Notes under the pieces: generated by a model
Seen by the model: only the letters and a program-made list of their open reading frames with translations
Database searches by the model: none
Told to the model about the DNA's origin: nothing
Part shown: piece by piece, positions 9,953 to 18,690 of the stretch
Numbering within the stretch: position 1 is the stretch's first letter
Layout of the letters: every line of letters begins with the position of its first letter
Program-made: the position numbers and the translations under genes
Origin: an uncultured Flavobacteriales bacterium
Lineage (GTDB): Bacteria; Bacteroidota; Bacteroidia; Flavobacteriales; JBLHRE01
Length of the DNA stretch: 40,966 nucleotides
Assembly (NCBI GenBank): GCA_937139155.1
Contig: CAKZPI010000044.1
Span: 1-40,966, forward strand
Direction of reading: 5' to 3'

Positions 9953-9986
9953 ACCGCTTCCTATTTTTAGGAGGTGGTTTTTTTTT
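9953..9986 (+). terminator. Intrinsic terminator after the first tonB
   Basis: A 10-bp stem (ACCGCTTCCT pairing with AGGAGGTGGT, two G-U wobbles) with a 6-base loop is followed by a run of Ts (9978-9986). It lies 25 bases after the stop and separates the two tonB genes into distinct transcripts. Confidence 0.8.
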
Positions 9987-10025
9987 GGCAGTGTTTTTGG
10001 AAGGTGTATAGGAAACCAATACACC

Positions 10026-10724
10026 ATGAAAAAATCTCAAAATCCATTCAAGAGCCAGGTGGTTCGTTTGCAAATCGGAATTTTAACTTGCTTGGGTCTG
10101 GCCATCCTTGCCTTGGGTTGGAAGTCTGAAATTCGAAACAAGATCTTACCCGTTGCAAATACGGAAGAAATCCATGTTTTAGACCTACCTCCGATAACCA
10201 AGCCGAAGAAGAAAGAATTGCCCAAAGAAGAGCCTAAGAAGACCCGTATCAGCCTTAAACCGGGCCCGGTTAAGATGGTTCCAGATTCTACCGAAATCAA
10301 GCCAGACACCTCAAGATTTAGTCCGGTGGATACCTTTACCATTCGGCGTGAACCTGAACCTGTAGAAAAGGTTCCTTATTTCAAGGTAGAGCAAAAACCA
10401 AGGTTTGAAGAATGCAAGCACGTAGAAGACTCGAAAGAGCTTGAAATCTGCTTTATGAAAGCAGTAGCTTCTTATATCCGTGAAAACGCAAGAATTCCAG
10501 AGGAGGCCAAGAGAAACAATGAAATGGGTAAGGTTTGGGTTTCCTTCGTAATCAATGCCCAGGGAACTACTGAGCAGGTTGAAGTAGTGCGTGGAGTATC
10601 TTATAGCCTAGATGAGGAAGCCATCCGACTGGTGGAAGAAATGCCCAAGATGATTCCTGGAAAACAAAGGGGAAAGCCCGTTTCCGTAGCTTTCACCCTT
10701 CCTATAAATTTCAAATACCGGTGA
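10026..10724 (+). CDS. TonB family energy transducer with basic linker
   Basis: This 232-residue paralogue of the preceding TonB has one membrane anchor (about 16-31), a Lys/Pro-rich linker (about 59-84, with KPKKKELPKEEPKK), and a C-terminal TonB domain ending VAFTLPINFKYR. Its GKVWVSFVINAQG segment matches GKVYVSFVIGKNG of the neighbour, so the two arose by duplication, but the linkers have opposite charge. A cysteine pair in PRFEECKHVEDSKELEICF parallels that of the first copy. It ends directly against the convergent cysN stop with no spacer and no visible terminator. The outer-membrane receptor it serves is not in the window. Confidence 0.9.
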   Translation: MKKSQNPFKSQVVRLQIGILTCLGLAILALGWKSEIRNKILPVANTEEIHVLDLPPITKPKKKELPKEEPKKTRISLKPGPVKMVPDSTEIKPDTSRFSPVDTFTIRREPEPVEKVPYFKVEQKPRFEECKHVEDSKELEICFMKAVASYIRENARIPEEAKRNNEMGKVWVSFVINAQGTTEQVEVVRGVSYSLDEEAIRLVEEMPKMIPGKQRGKPVSVAFTLPINFKYR

Positions 10725-12005
10725 TTAGATAATCATTCCGGCAGCAACCGTTTCATTGGTGCCTTCATCAATTAAAATGACGGAGCCAGTGATTCGGTTT
10801 TTTCGGTAAGTATCGAAAAACAATGGTTTGGTGGTACGAATGCTTACCCGTCCAATTTCATTCAGACCAATTTCTAGGTCATCCTCCATTCTGTGCAAAG
10901 TATTGATGTCCATTTTATAATGCACCTTTTTGACTATGCATCTCACGTCATTGGTGGTATGCTTCAAGGTGTATTTACCTTTAGGAATCATTTTGTCTTC
11001 GTGCATCCAACAAAGCATGATGTCAAGGTCTTGGTCAACTTCAGGCTGGTTGTTGGTGCGCACAATCATATCTCCTCGGCTGATGTCAATTTCATCTTCG
11101 AGGGTCATGACAACACTCATTGGAGGATAGGCTTCTTTAATCTGCTTTCCTTCCAATTCAATGGTTTTGATTTTGGAGGTAAAACCTGATGGGAGTACAG
11201 TTACCTCATCCCCTGGCTTATAAACTCCTCCTGCAACTCTTCCTGCATATCCTCTGAAATCGTGGAATTCGGTCTTTTGTGGACGAACCACGTATTGAAC
11301 GGGGAACCTACAGTCAATTAGGTTTTGGTCGGATGCAATGTGAATGTTCTCCAGAAGATTCATCAAGGTTTCGCCTTGGTACCAAGGAGTGTTTTTTGAG
11401 CGATTCACAACATTATCACCCAGCAAGGCTGAAATGGGTATGAAGCGAAGGTCTTTAACATCAAGCTTGGCCGCAAAATCTTCTACTTGGTCTCTGATTT
11501 CTTCGTAACGTTCTTGTGAAAAGTCTACCAGATCCATCTTGTTTATGCAGAAAACAATGTGTGGAATCTGAAGCAATGAAGCAATGAATGCATGGCGCAT
11601 GGTTTGCTCAATCACCCCCTTGCGGGCATCTACTAAAATAATGGCTAGATTGGCTGTACTTGCGCCAGTTACCATGTTCCGAGTGTACTGGATATGACCG
11701 GGAGTATCTGCAATGATGAACTTCCGCTTCGGAGTTGCAAAGTAACGGTAAGCTACATCAATGGTGATGCCTTGCTCGCGCTCAGCTTTTAAACCATCCG
11801 TAAGAAGGGCAAGGTTTACGTGCTCGTCTCCTTTTTGCTCAGATGTTTTCTTAATGGCTTCGTATTGATCTTCAAAAATGCTCTTACTATCGTAAAGCAA
11901 TCTACCAATCAAGGTACTCTTGCCATCATCTACGCTACCTGCAGTGGTAAAGCGCAGCAATTCCATATCTAAATATCCTTTGGTGTCTGTAACCTGTTCA
12001 CTCAT
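10725..12005 (-). CDS. cysN: Sulfate adenylyltransferase subunit 1 (CysN GTPase)
   Basis: This 426-residue EF-Tu-like GTPase carries the P-loop GSVDDGKST (residues 23-31), DTPGH and NKMD motifs, followed by beta-barrel domains. CysN uses GTP hydrolysis to drive the CysD-catalysed formation of adenylyl sulfate from ATP and sulfate, the first step of sulfate assimilation. There is no fused CysC kinase domain at the C-terminus. Unusually it is not next to cysD, which lies about 13 kb away on the other strand beside cysC. A 21-bp dyad upstream (12062-12082) resembles one before cysC. Divergence from its partner's location is the main oddity; the protein itself looks intact. Confidence 0.95.
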   Translation of the reverse strand: MSEQVTDTKGYLDMELLRFTTAGSVDDGKSTLIGRLLYDSKSIFEDQYEAIKKTSEQKGDEHVNLALLTDGLKAEREQGITIDVAYRYFATPKRKFIIADTPGHIQYTRNMVTGASTANLAIILVDARKGVIEQTMRHAFIASLLQIPHIVFCINKMDLVDFSQERYEEIRDQVEDFAAKLDVKDLRFIPISALLGDNVVNRSKNTPWYQGETLMNLLENIHIASDQNLIDCRFPVQYVVRPQKTEFHDFRGYAGRVAGGVYKPGDEVTVLPSGFTSKIKTIELEGKQIKEAYPPMSVVMTLEDEIDISRGDMIVRTNNQPEVDQDLDIMLCWMHEDKMIPKGKYTLKHTTNDVRCIVKKVHYKMDINTLHRMEDDLEIGLNEIGRVSIRTTKPLFFDTYRKNRITGSVILIDEGTNETVAAGMII

Positions 12006-12042
12006 GATTTTGGCGAATTAATTTCCGCGCAAAGAACCGCAA

Positions 12043-12050
12043 AAAAGCTA
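12043..12050 (-). promoter_or_regulatory. Candidate -7 region of cysN
   Basis: On the minus strand TAGCTTTT followed by TTG resembles TAnnTTTG imperfectly. It lies 11 bases downstream of the 12062-12082 dyad, a spacing close to that seen at cysC (13 bases), which is the main reason to note it. Confidence 0.35.
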
Positions 12051-12061
12051 AAACTTCCTAA

Positions 12062-12082
12062 AGTCTATCGTGTAAATAGACT
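12062..12082. promoter_or_regulatory. 21-bp dyad, candidate operator of cysN
   Basis: Perfect 7-base arms AGTCTAT and ATAGACT flank a 7-base spacer in the gap between fbp and cysN, 57 bases before the cysN start. The site has the same total length as the dyad before cysC (24205-24225) and agrees with it at 15 of 21 positions, sharing the TCTATCG left half and TAGA right half. This suggests one transcription factor binding both promoters. The regulator is not identified; an Rrf2-type factor is only a guess from the size and role of the genes. Confidence 0.65.
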
Positions 12083-12108
12083 AATAATTTTATAGCCTGA
12101 TAATCAGT

Positions 12109-13098
12109 TTATTGGGTGGATAAAGCCTTGTCAACAAGTTCAGAGGAACCGGTATAAAGGGGCACTCTTTGGTGCAACTCTTCCACCTGGATAGACATGA
12201 TGTCTTGTTTTCCATCACTGGCTTTGCCTCCGGCTTGCTCAATTAAAAAGGCCATGGGGGCACATTCATAAAGCAGTCTTAGTTTTCCGTTCGGGGCTGA
12301 GGTGGTAGAGGGGTAAATATAAATGCCTCCTTTGATAAGATTTCTGTGAAAGTCGGCCACCAATGAGCCAATATAGCGTGCCGAAAAAGGTCTTCCTTCT
12401 TCCGGTTTCACTTCTTGGCACCATTTCACGAAGTTTTGGTCTCCCGCGCTCATTCGATTGAAGTTACCTTCGTTAATGGAGTAAATTTTTCCACCTTTTG
12501 GAGACTGGATGTTTGGATGGGATAAGCAAAAAGTACCGATGCTTGGGTCAAGGGTGAAGCCATTCACTCCGTTCCCTGTGGTGTAAACAAGCATGGTGCT
12601 TGAACCGTAAATGATGTACCCCGCGGCAATTTGTTCTTTACCGGTTTTGAAGAATTCATCCCGGGTAACCTTGCCTGTTCTTTCTCTTCTATAAATTGAG
12701 AAAATGGTTCCAATGGAAACGTTTACGTCAATATTGCTTGATCCATCAAGGGGGTCCATAGCAACCAAATACTTGGCATTTTCACGTCCATCAAAGGCTA
12801 CAATGTCTTCGTCTTCTTCAGAGGCAACCGCCGCACATTCTTGACCTGACCTCAAGGCGGCCATGAATTGTTCATTGGCAAAAACATCAAGCTTTTTCAC
12901 TTCTTCACCCTGAACGTTTTCGGTGCCAGCTTCACCCAGAATGTCAACCAATCCCGCTTTATTCACCTCTCTATTCACGATTTTCCCTGCCAAAGCAAGG
13001 TCGTTCATAAGTTGACTAAATTCACCGGTTGCCCCGGGAAAGCTTGATTGTTCTTCAATGATGAATTCGGTAAGGGTCTTGGCTTGACGTAATAGCAT
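12109..13098 (-). CDS. fbp: Fructose-1,6-bisphosphatase class I
   Basis: This 329-residue enzyme hydrolyses fructose 1,6-bisphosphate to fructose 6-phosphate in gluconeogenesis. The metal-binding core [19 protein letters not shown] and the upstream acidic cluster ASEEDEDIV are intact, as is the C-terminal substrate-binding region with [20 protein letters not shown]. Length is typical for class I. The gene sits upstream of cysN on the same strand, separated by 103 bases that contain the cysN dyad. It is divergent from the acetyltransferase gene, with a 49-base gap. Confidence 0.97.
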   Translation of the reverse strand: MLLRQAKTLTEFIIEEQSSFPGATGEFSQLMNDLALAGKIVNREVNKAGLVDILGEAGTENVQGEEVKKLDVFANEQFMAALRSGQECAAVASEEDEDIVAFDGRENAKYLVAMDPLDGSSNIDVNVSIGTIFSIYRRERTGKVTRDEFFKTGKEQIAAGYIIYGSSTMLVYTTGNGVNGFTLDPSIGTFCLSHPNIQSPKGGKIYSINEGNFNRMSAGDQNFVKWCQEVKPEEGRPFSARYIGSLVADFHRNLIKGGIYIYPSTTSAPNGKLRLLYECAPMAFLIEQAGGKASDGKQDIMSIQVEELHQRVPLYTGSSELVDKALSTQ

Positions 13099-13147
13099 GG
13101 GTAATTAAATTTCGGGCAAATATCGAAAAAAGCCTTTCTTGCGGGCT

Positions 13148-13624
13148 ATGAAACTTAAAGAAGTAAGCATTAGACCCGGAAAACCTGCGGATATGCAAGG
13201 GGTTTTTGATTTGATTCACCAACTGGCGGTCTATGAAAAGGCCGAAAATGAGCTTGTAATTACTCCCGAAACTTTGGTAGACGACGGGTTTGGAGAGATT
13301 CCAAGCTTTGAAGCCTTGGTGGCAGAGCATGAGGGTCAAATCATTGGAATGGCCCTGTACTATCCAACCTACAGCACCTGGAAGGGGAAATCTTGGTACC
13401 TGGAAGATTTTGTGGTAGACGAAAATTTCAGAGGTCATGGAGTTGGGAAGATGATTTTTAATGCCCTTGTGAACCAAATGAAAGAAAGGGAATGCGCAAG
13501 GTTAAGATGGCAGGTTTTAGACTGGAACGAACCGGCCATTCAGTTCTATCAAAAAATCAAGGCAGAATTGGATGAGACCTGGATAAATTGCACCCTGAAT
13601 AAGAGTGATTTGGAGGCTTGGTAG
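13148..13624 (+). CDS. GNAT N-acetyltransferase, SSAT/thialysine acetyltransferase-like
   Basis: The product (158 residues from ATG 13148; an upstream TTG at 13139 would add 3) has a GNAT fold with the acetyl-CoA motif FRGHGVGKMI. Segments such as RPGKPADMQGVFDLI, LVDDGFGE, YLEDFVVDENFRG and WNEPAIQFYQK closely parallel spermidine/spermine and thialysine N-acetyltransferases, which acetylate small amines. The exact substrate cannot be read from the sequence. It precedes the aspartate kinase gene by 41 bases and the two may share a transcript. Confidence is high for the family, lower for substrate. Confidence 0.88.
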   Translation: MKLKEVSIRPGKPADMQGVFDLIHQLAVYEKAENELVITPETLVDDGFGEIPSFEALVAEHEGQIIGMALYYPTYSTWKGKSWYLEDFVVDENFRGHGVGKMIFNALVNQMKERECARLRWQVLDWNEPAIQFYQKIKAELDETWINCTLNKSDLEAW

Positions 13625-13665
13625 GGGAGGATTCAATTTGTTTCTTTGCCGAAATTTTTTAAGAA

Positions 13666-14919
13666 ATGCGTATTCACAAATTTGGAGGAGCCTCGGTTAA
13701 GGATGCAGAGGGCATTCGGCATGTGGCAAGTTTGATTCAAGATTTTAGTGGAGATGATCAGCTCATCGTTTTGTCTGCCATGGGCAAAACCACCAATGCC
13801 TTAGAAAAGGTGGCTGAGTCTCATTTCACAAAAGATGGTGAAGCGCATAAACATTTGAAAGAGTCTAAAGACTTTCATCAAACCATTCTTTCTGAACTTT
13901 TTGATGAAAAGGATTCCATTTACGACGCCATCAACAATGTATTTGTTGAAATTGAATGGGCGCTTGAGGATCCGCCAAGGGATGATTTCGGATTTGAATA
14001 TGATCAGATTGTATCCCAAGGGGAGATTTTGAGTACCCTAATCCTGAGCCATTACCTGCATAAAAACAATACTCAACACCAATGGTTGGATGTACGCGAT
14101 TTGGTCAGGACCAATAATGTGTACCGAAATGCCAGGGTCGACTGGGATTTAACCGTTTCGGCCATTCAGGAAATGGTGAAGCCCGGAAAATTATACCTAA
14201 CCCAGGGTTTTTTGGGTTGTACTTCTGAGAATTTCACAACCACCTTGGGAAGAGAGGGGTCAGATTATACGGCGGCCATTTTCGCTTTTGCCTTGAATGC
14301 CGATGAGGTGAATGTGTGGAAGGATGTTCCAGGGATGTTGAATGCGGATCCAAGGTTCTTCAAGGAAACCACCCTGATTGAAAATTTAAGCTTTTATGAG
14401 GCCATTGAATTGGCTTATTACGGGGCTAAGGTAATTCACCCCAAAACCATTCAGCCCTTACAGCGTAAGTCAATTCCACTTCGGATTCGCTCATTTCAGG
14501 AGAAAAATTCTCCAGGCACCTTAATCGGAGAAGGCCTGAAGCAGTATCCCCAGGTACCCTTTTTCATTGTGAAAAAAGACCAAACCCTGGTGTCCATCTC
14601 TTCCAAAGACTTCGCTTTTATTGTTGAAGATCACCTGAGCGAGATCTTTGCCACCTTTGCCAAGTACGGCATCTCTGTGAATGTAATGCAGAACTCGGCC
14701 ATTAGTTTTTCGGTTTGCTTCGACTCAAAACCCATGCTTTTTGAGAAGGTATTGAAAGAACTTGAGGCAGAATTTCACGTACTTTACAACCACGGATTAA
14801 CCATGTACACCATTCGGCATTATACGGCTGATGCGGTAGAAAAACTAATCAAAGGGAAGAATTTGGTTCTTGAACAAAAGAGCCGACATACCTTGCAAAT
14901 TGTGGTAGATGAATCTTAA
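13666..14919 (+). CDS. lysC: Aspartate kinase (monofunctional)
   Basis: This 417-residue protein starts with the aspartokinase signature KFGGASVKD (5-13). The kinase domain spans about 1-275 and includes TLGREGSDYTAA and YYGAKVIHPKTIQPL; two ACT-type regulatory regions follow (about 300-417, with VSVNVMQNSAISFSV-like sequence). It phosphorylates aspartate, the entry step to lysine, threonine and methionine; the ACT region usually mediates feedback inhibition. There is no fused homoserine dehydrogenase. The stop overlaps the start of the next gene by 11 bases. TTTCTTTG 18 bases upstream resembles a -7 box. Confidence 0.93.
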   Translation: MRIHKFGGASVKDAEGIRHVASLIQDFSGDDQLIVLSAMGKTTNALEKVAESHFTKDGEAHKHLKESKDFHQTILSELFDEKDSIYDAINNVFVEIEWALEDPPRDDFGFEYDQIVSQGEILSTLILSHYLHKNNTQHQWLDVRDLVRTNNVYRNARVDWDLTVSAIQEMVKPGKLYLTQGFLGCTSENFTTTLGREGSDYTAAIFAFALNADEVNVWKDVPGMLNADPRFFKETTLIENLSFYEAIELAYYGAKVIHPKTIQPLQRKSIPLRIRSFQEKNSPGTLIGEGLKQYPQVPFFIVKKDQTLVSISSKDFAFIVEDHLSEIFATFAKYGISVNVMQNSAISFSVCFDSKPMLFEKVLKELEAEFHVLYNHGLTMYTIRHYTADAVEKLIKGKNLVLEQKSRHTLQIVVDES

Positions 14920-15343
14920 AATTTTAATGGCTTTCGCCGGATTGACCCTGGGCCTTGGTGCCTCTGCTCAGAAGACCATTGAGTGGTCAGATTTGACCGA
15001 TGTTGAGTTTGAAGAAACCTATTACGAAAGGTACGATACCAAATATTTCAAACCCACCTTTGGTGAATCTGTTAAAGCCCTTGACGGGGAAGAAATTAGA
15101 ATTTCTGGTTATGTGATTGCTGTGGAAGCGGAAAGTGGATTTTACGTGCTTTCTGCCAATCCCTATTCAGCATGCTTCTTTTGTGGAAATGCCGGACCTG
15201 AAACGGTAATTGAACTGGAGTTTGACGGTTGGCCCGATGCCTACGAAACAGATACCTACAAAACCTTCACAGGTGTACTAAGACTTAATAGCGACGATAT
15301 TTTTCGTTTGAATTATATTCTCTCTGGGGTAGAAGAGGAATGA
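14909..15343 (+). CDS. Small secreted hypothetical protein with CFFCG motif
   Basis: The 144-residue product has a clear signal peptide (MNLKILMAFAGLTLGLGASAQ, cleavage near residue 20) and then an acidic region with many Tyr and Glu. The segment SANPYSACFFCGNAGPETVIELE is the most distinctive part; its CxxC pair could bind metal or form a disulfide. It resembles conserved Bacteroidota proteins of unknown function that recall DUF3299, but I cannot assign a role. The start overlaps the end of the aspartate kinase gene by 11 bases. Its 3' end overlaps the convergent dehydrogenase gene by 31 bases, so no terminator fits between them. Confidence 0.8.
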   Translation: MNLKILMAFAGLTLGLGASAQKTIEWSDLTDVEFEETYYERYDTKYFKPTFGESVKALDGEEIRISGYVIAVEAESGFYVLSANPYSACFFCGNAGPETVIELEFDGWPDAYETDTYKTFTGVLRLNSDDIFRLNYILSGVEEE

Positions 15344-16284
15344 GCTGAATAATGGTTTTCTACCTTTTCTGCCAAAACCTCTGAAAGCTTTCGGTATGAT
15401 TCATGGGTCCAGCCGGCAACGTGCGGACTAAAAATCACCTTTTTATGGTTTAACAGGCTTTGAAAGTCTTTCGGAATAGCCTTGTCTATAAAGAGGTTGG
15501 TAAAGGATGAGGTTTCGTATTCAAGCACATCAAGGCAGGCCCCTAGTACCATTCCTTCCTCCAGGGCCTTGAGCAAATCACTTGTTTTTACAATTTGTCC
15601 GCGGGCTGTATTGATTAGGTAGAAAGGCTTTTTGAATCCGGTTAAGAACTCAAAATCAACCATTCCGTCGGTAGCTTCGGTAAGGGGTGTATGTAGGCTA
15701 ACTACATCGGCTTCAGCTTTCAATTCTTTAAGCGAAACCATTCTACCCAATTTTGATTGGGGCACCCTAGGGTCATAGGCAATCACTTCCACTCCAAAAC
15801 CGGTTAGCCTTCGAGCGAAAGCTTGACCCATATGGCCAAATCCAATGATTCCCACGGTTTTGCCCATGAGCTCAACCCCGCGATTTTCCTCCCGGTTCCA
15901 GGCTCCACTCCGCACTTGGGCATCCGCTTGATTAAGTTTGTTGAATAAGCTTAACAACATAGCAATGGCATGCTCTCCAACGGCATCCATATTGCCTTCA
16001 GGGGCTGAAAAAAGGTGAATCTTCCGAGCCTCACAATAGTCAGTGTCAATGTTTTCAAGTCCGGCACCCGACCTTGCAATAAACTCTAAATTGGAGCAAG
16101 CTTCAAGAAAAGCGTTGTTCAAAGGAATGCGGGAGCGAATAACCACGCCTTGGTATTTGGGCAATTCAGGGGCTAGGGCTTCAAAGCTGCTTGTATAATC
16201 GTGCACCGTTCGCATTCCAAGGGCAATGAGCCTTTCTTCCAGAATGGGGTGAACCTCGTCGAGGAATAGAACTAGTTTATCCAC
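15313..16284 (-). CDS. D-isomer-specific 2-hydroxyacid dehydrogenase (SerA-like)
   Basis: This 323-residue NAD-dependent dehydrogenase has the Rossmann motif GFGHMG (148-153), a catalytic Arg in ARSGAGLENID (R71) and the catalytic His in FSPHVAGWT. The family includes phosphoglycerate, lactate and glyoxylate dehydrogenases; there is no C-terminal ACT domain, so a phosphoglycerate dehydrogenase role is possible but unproven. It is the last gene of a minus-strand block and its start overlaps the mgtE stop by 8 bases. The 3' end overlaps the convergent secreted-protein gene. Confidence 0.9.
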   Translation of the reverse strand: MDKLVLFLDEVHPILEERLIALGMRTVHDYTSSFEALAPELPKYQGVVIRSRIPLNNAFLEACSNLEFIARSGAGLENIDTDYCEARKIHLFSAPEGNMDAVGEHAIAMLLSLFNKLNQADAQVRSGAWNREENRGVELMGKTVGIIGFGHMGQAFARRLTGFGVEVIAYDPRVPQSKLGRMVSLKELKAEADVVSLHTPLTEATDGMVDFEFLTGFKKPFYLINTARGQIVKTSDLLKALEEGMVLGACLDVLEYETSSFTNLFIDKAIPKDFQSLLNHKKVIFSPHVAGWTHESYRKLSEVLAEKVENHYSAHSSSTPERI

Positions 16285-17623
16285 CTAAAATCATTTTTCC
16301 TATGGTAAAATAAATGAAGAGACCCAGCATATCATTTGCCGTGGTGATAAAGGGTCCGGTTGCAACCGCAGGGTCAATATTAAACCGGTCCAGGGTTAAG
16401 GGCACAAAGGTTCCGAAAAGGGCGGCCAATACAATTACAATTAAGAGAGAAAGGCTAATGGTAAAGCTCATGTCTGGATGATAGCCCATGACCCAGCACC
16501 CGAAAAAGAGGATTACCGAGCAAACAAAGCCGTTTAAAAGGGAAACGCCCAGCTCCTTGGTCAGGCGGGTCCATACTGGCATATTGACGGATTTATTGGC
16601 CAGGGCTTGAACAATGATGGCCGATGATTGAACCCCAACATTTCCGCCCATAGCCGCAATTAGGGGTATGAACAGGGCCATTTCAAGGTTTTCACGGATG
16701 TCAAATAAGCCTATGATCTGAGCCACCAAAACACCTCCAACCAATCCAATTAAAAGCCAGGGAAGCCTAGCTCGAGTCAGCCTGAGAATGGAGTCATCCG
16801 ATTCAACGCTTTCCGAAATACCGGAGGCCAATTGGTAATCGCGGTCAGCTTCTTCTTTAATTACGTCTACAATATCATCAAAGGTTACCCGCCCTAAAAG
16901 TCGGCCTAAATCATCTACGACAGGAACCACCACCAAATCATATTTCTGCATTACGTAGGCCACTTCTTCTCCTTCAAGGGAGGCTTTAACCGATTGAACC
17001 TTGGGTTTGAAAATTTCTTTAACGGGGGTACGGGTTGAGGTGGTTAAAAGCTTTTTTAAGGAAAGGGTTCCGAGCAAACGATTTTCATCATCAACAACAT
17101 AAACGGCATGTACCTCGTCAATGTCTTCGGCTTGCCTACGCATTTCGCGTACGCATTGCATTACCGACCAATTATGATTGACTTTTACCAACTCCTTTGC
17201 CATGAGCCCTCCAGCCGTGTCTTCGGGGTAGTTTAGAAGGTCAACAATTTGCTTGGCCTGTTCTAAATCTTCAATTTGGGTAATTACCTCAGACTTTCTT
17301 TCTTCGGGCAGGTTTCCAATTAAGTCGGCGGCATCATCCGAATCGAGGTTGTCAATGAGTTCAGAAGCAATTTCTTCATTGGAAAGTTTGGCAACAAGGT
17401 CTTCTTGAACTTCGGGGTCTAGCTCTATTAAGATTTCGGCCGCTTGTTCTTGATTGTACACCTTGTACATGGCCAGGGCATGGTCTTCATCAAGCTCATT
17501 GATTACATCGGCAATATCAACTGGGTGAAGGTTTGCGGTTTCCTCAAGCAGCTTTTTCCAGTTGCCTTCGTTGATGTAGTTTTCAACGGATCGGATGAAT
17601 TCTTTGGTTAATTCAAAGCTCAT
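16277..17623 (-). CDS. mgtE: Magnesium transporter MgtE
   Basis: The 448-residue protein has the MgtE layout: a cytoplasmic N domain of short helical repeats (about 1-130, with LPEERKSEVITQIED), a CBS-domain pair (about 135-260), and five transmembrane segments in the C-terminal third (about 285-445) including GNVGVQSSAIIVQALA. MgtE is a Mg2+-gated channel in the inner membrane; the N and CBS domains close it when cytosolic Mg2+ is high. The start overlaps the rsmA stop by 4 bases and the stop overlaps the dehydrogenase start by 8 bases. Confidence 0.96.
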   Translation of the reverse strand: MSFELTKEFIRSVENYINEGNWKKLLEETANLHPVDIADVINELDEDHALAMYKVYNQEQAAEILIELDPEVQEDLVAKLSNEEIASELIDNLDSDDAADLIGNLPEERKSEVITQIEDLEQAKQIVDLLNYPEDTAGGLMAKELVKVNHNWSVMQCVREMRRQAEDIDEVHAVYVVDDENRLLGTLSLKKLLTTSTRTPVKEIFKPKVQSVKASLEGEEVAYVMQKYDLVVVPVVDDLGRLLGRVTFDDIVDVIKEEADRDYQLASGISESVESDDSILRLTRARLPWLLIGLVGGVLVAQIIGLFDIRENLEMALFIPLIAAMGGNVGVQSSAIIVQALANKSVNMPVWTRLTKELGVSLLNGFVCSVILFFGCWVMGYHPDMSFTISLSLLIVIVLAALFGTFVPLTLDRFNIDPAVATGPFITTANDMLGLFIYFTIGKMILGG

Positions 17624-18378
17624 TTTCCTGGGTTTAGCATGCTGGCCAATTCATCGAACTGGTCAAAGGTTAATTCTTCTGCCCGTTTACTGAAATATGG
17701 ATGTTGGGCTTGATCTGGAGTCAAAATAAAGGATTTTAAGGCATTCCTCAAGGTTTTTCTTCTTTGATTGAATCCGGCCTTCACAATGGTTTTGAAGAAT
17801 TTTGGAGGGGTTTGAATCTTGTGGTTTTCTTTTCGCTTGAGGCGGATAACCCCCGATTTCACCTTTGGGGGCGGATTGAAAACATGTTCTGATACGGTGA
17901 AAAGGTATTCAGAATGGTAAAAGGCCTGCATGAGTACAGAGAGGATGCCATAGGCTTTGGTGCGTGGTTGGGCGGTTACTCGTTCGGCAAATTCTTTTTG
18001 AAACATGCCGGTGCATTCCTCAATTTGATCTTTTAAATCGTAAACCCGAAAGAGAATGGGGCCTGAAATATTGTAAGGAAAGTTCCCGGCAACGGTGAAA
18101 TCATCCTCAAAAAAACGCTTGGGATTCAAGTGGAGGAAGTCTTCTGAAACCACCTTAAGGGCTGGGTAATTCGCATTCAAAAACTCTACCGATTCCGTAT
18201 CAATCTCGCAGGCGATGAAATTCAAATTCCTTTCCAATAAGAATTTAGAAAGCACACCTGTACCAGGACCAATTTCGATCAGGTTTCCGGACTCTGCCAA
18301 AACGGAGTCTGCAATTTTTCGAGCAATGTTGGGGTCGGTTAAGAAATGTTGCCCCAGATGTTTTTTAGGTCTAACCAT
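17620..18378 (-). CDS. rsmA: 16S rRNA (adenine1518-N6/adenine1519-N6)-dimethyltransferase
   Basis: RsmA (KsgA) dimethylates two adjacent adenines in the 3' terminal helix of 16S rRNA late in small-subunit assembly. I start at ATG 18378, which gives 252 residues and the family N-terminus MVRPKKHLGQHFL; the frame stays open upstream, but that extension lies within the preceding gene and lacks homology. The SAM-binding motif IGPGTG is at 36-41 and the catalytic NFPYNIS at 99-105. The start overlaps the DUF4286 gene by 8 bases and the stop overlaps mgtE by 4, which points to translational coupling. Confidence 0.96.
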   Translation of the reverse strand: MVRPKKHLGQHFLTDPNIARKIADSVLAESGNLIEIGPGTGVLSKFLLERNLNFIACEIDTESVEFLNANYPALKVVSEDFLHLNPKRFFEDDFTVAGNFPYNISGPILFRVYDLKDQIEECTGMFQKEFAERVTAQPRTKAYGILSVLMQAFYHSEYLFTVSEHVFNPPPKVKSGVIRLKRKENHKIQTPPKFFKTIVKAGFNQRRKTLRNALKSFILTPDQAQHPYFSKRAEELTFDQFDELASMLNPGK

Positions 18379-18688
18379 TCCGGTTGTCGTCAACAACTTC
18401 CAATAAAGAGCGGAAGGCAACATACTTCCCTGAATACCTTTCTCCGTGGTCTTTCTGAAGATTTGGAGCATCCTGTACCTGATACATATGAAGGGTCTTC
18501 ATGTCTTTGCATCGGTATTGAATGGCATAGGTTAGCCCTTTATCTTCCTGTGAAAGGACCTTGCAAATTTGGTAATCCACAAATTTTCCGGTTGCCATAA
18601 CATCCGGAATATGAACCGTTTTCATCCAGTTTAGCCAATCGTCGTGAACGTCTTCTTCAATGGATACGGTTACATTGTATATAATCAT
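18371..18688 (-). CDS. DUF4286 family protein
   Basis: This 105-residue cytoplasmic protein has the DUF4286 pattern: MIIYNVTVSIEEDVHDDWL at the start, then HIPDVMATGKF and YAIQYRC. The likely fold is a small alpha/beta ferredoxin-like or dimeric alpha-beta barrel, but the function is unknown. In Bacteroidota it is commonly found directly before rsmA, as here, with an 8-base overlap. It begins 2 bases after the end of the TPR protein gene. The link to rsmA suggests, without proving, a role in ribosome maturation or its control. Confidence 0.88.
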   Translation of the reverse strand: MIIYNVTVSIEEDVHDDWLNWMKTVHIPDVMATGKFVDYQICKVLSQEDKGLTYAIQYRCKDMKTLHMYQVQDAPNLQKDHGERYSGKYVAFRSLLEVVDDNRNG

Positions 18689-18690
18689 GC

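Noticed and set aside
18379..18471. 31-residue N-terminal extension of RsmA
   Set aside because: It overlaps the DUF4286 gene, and the RsmA family begins at MVRPKKHLGQHFL.
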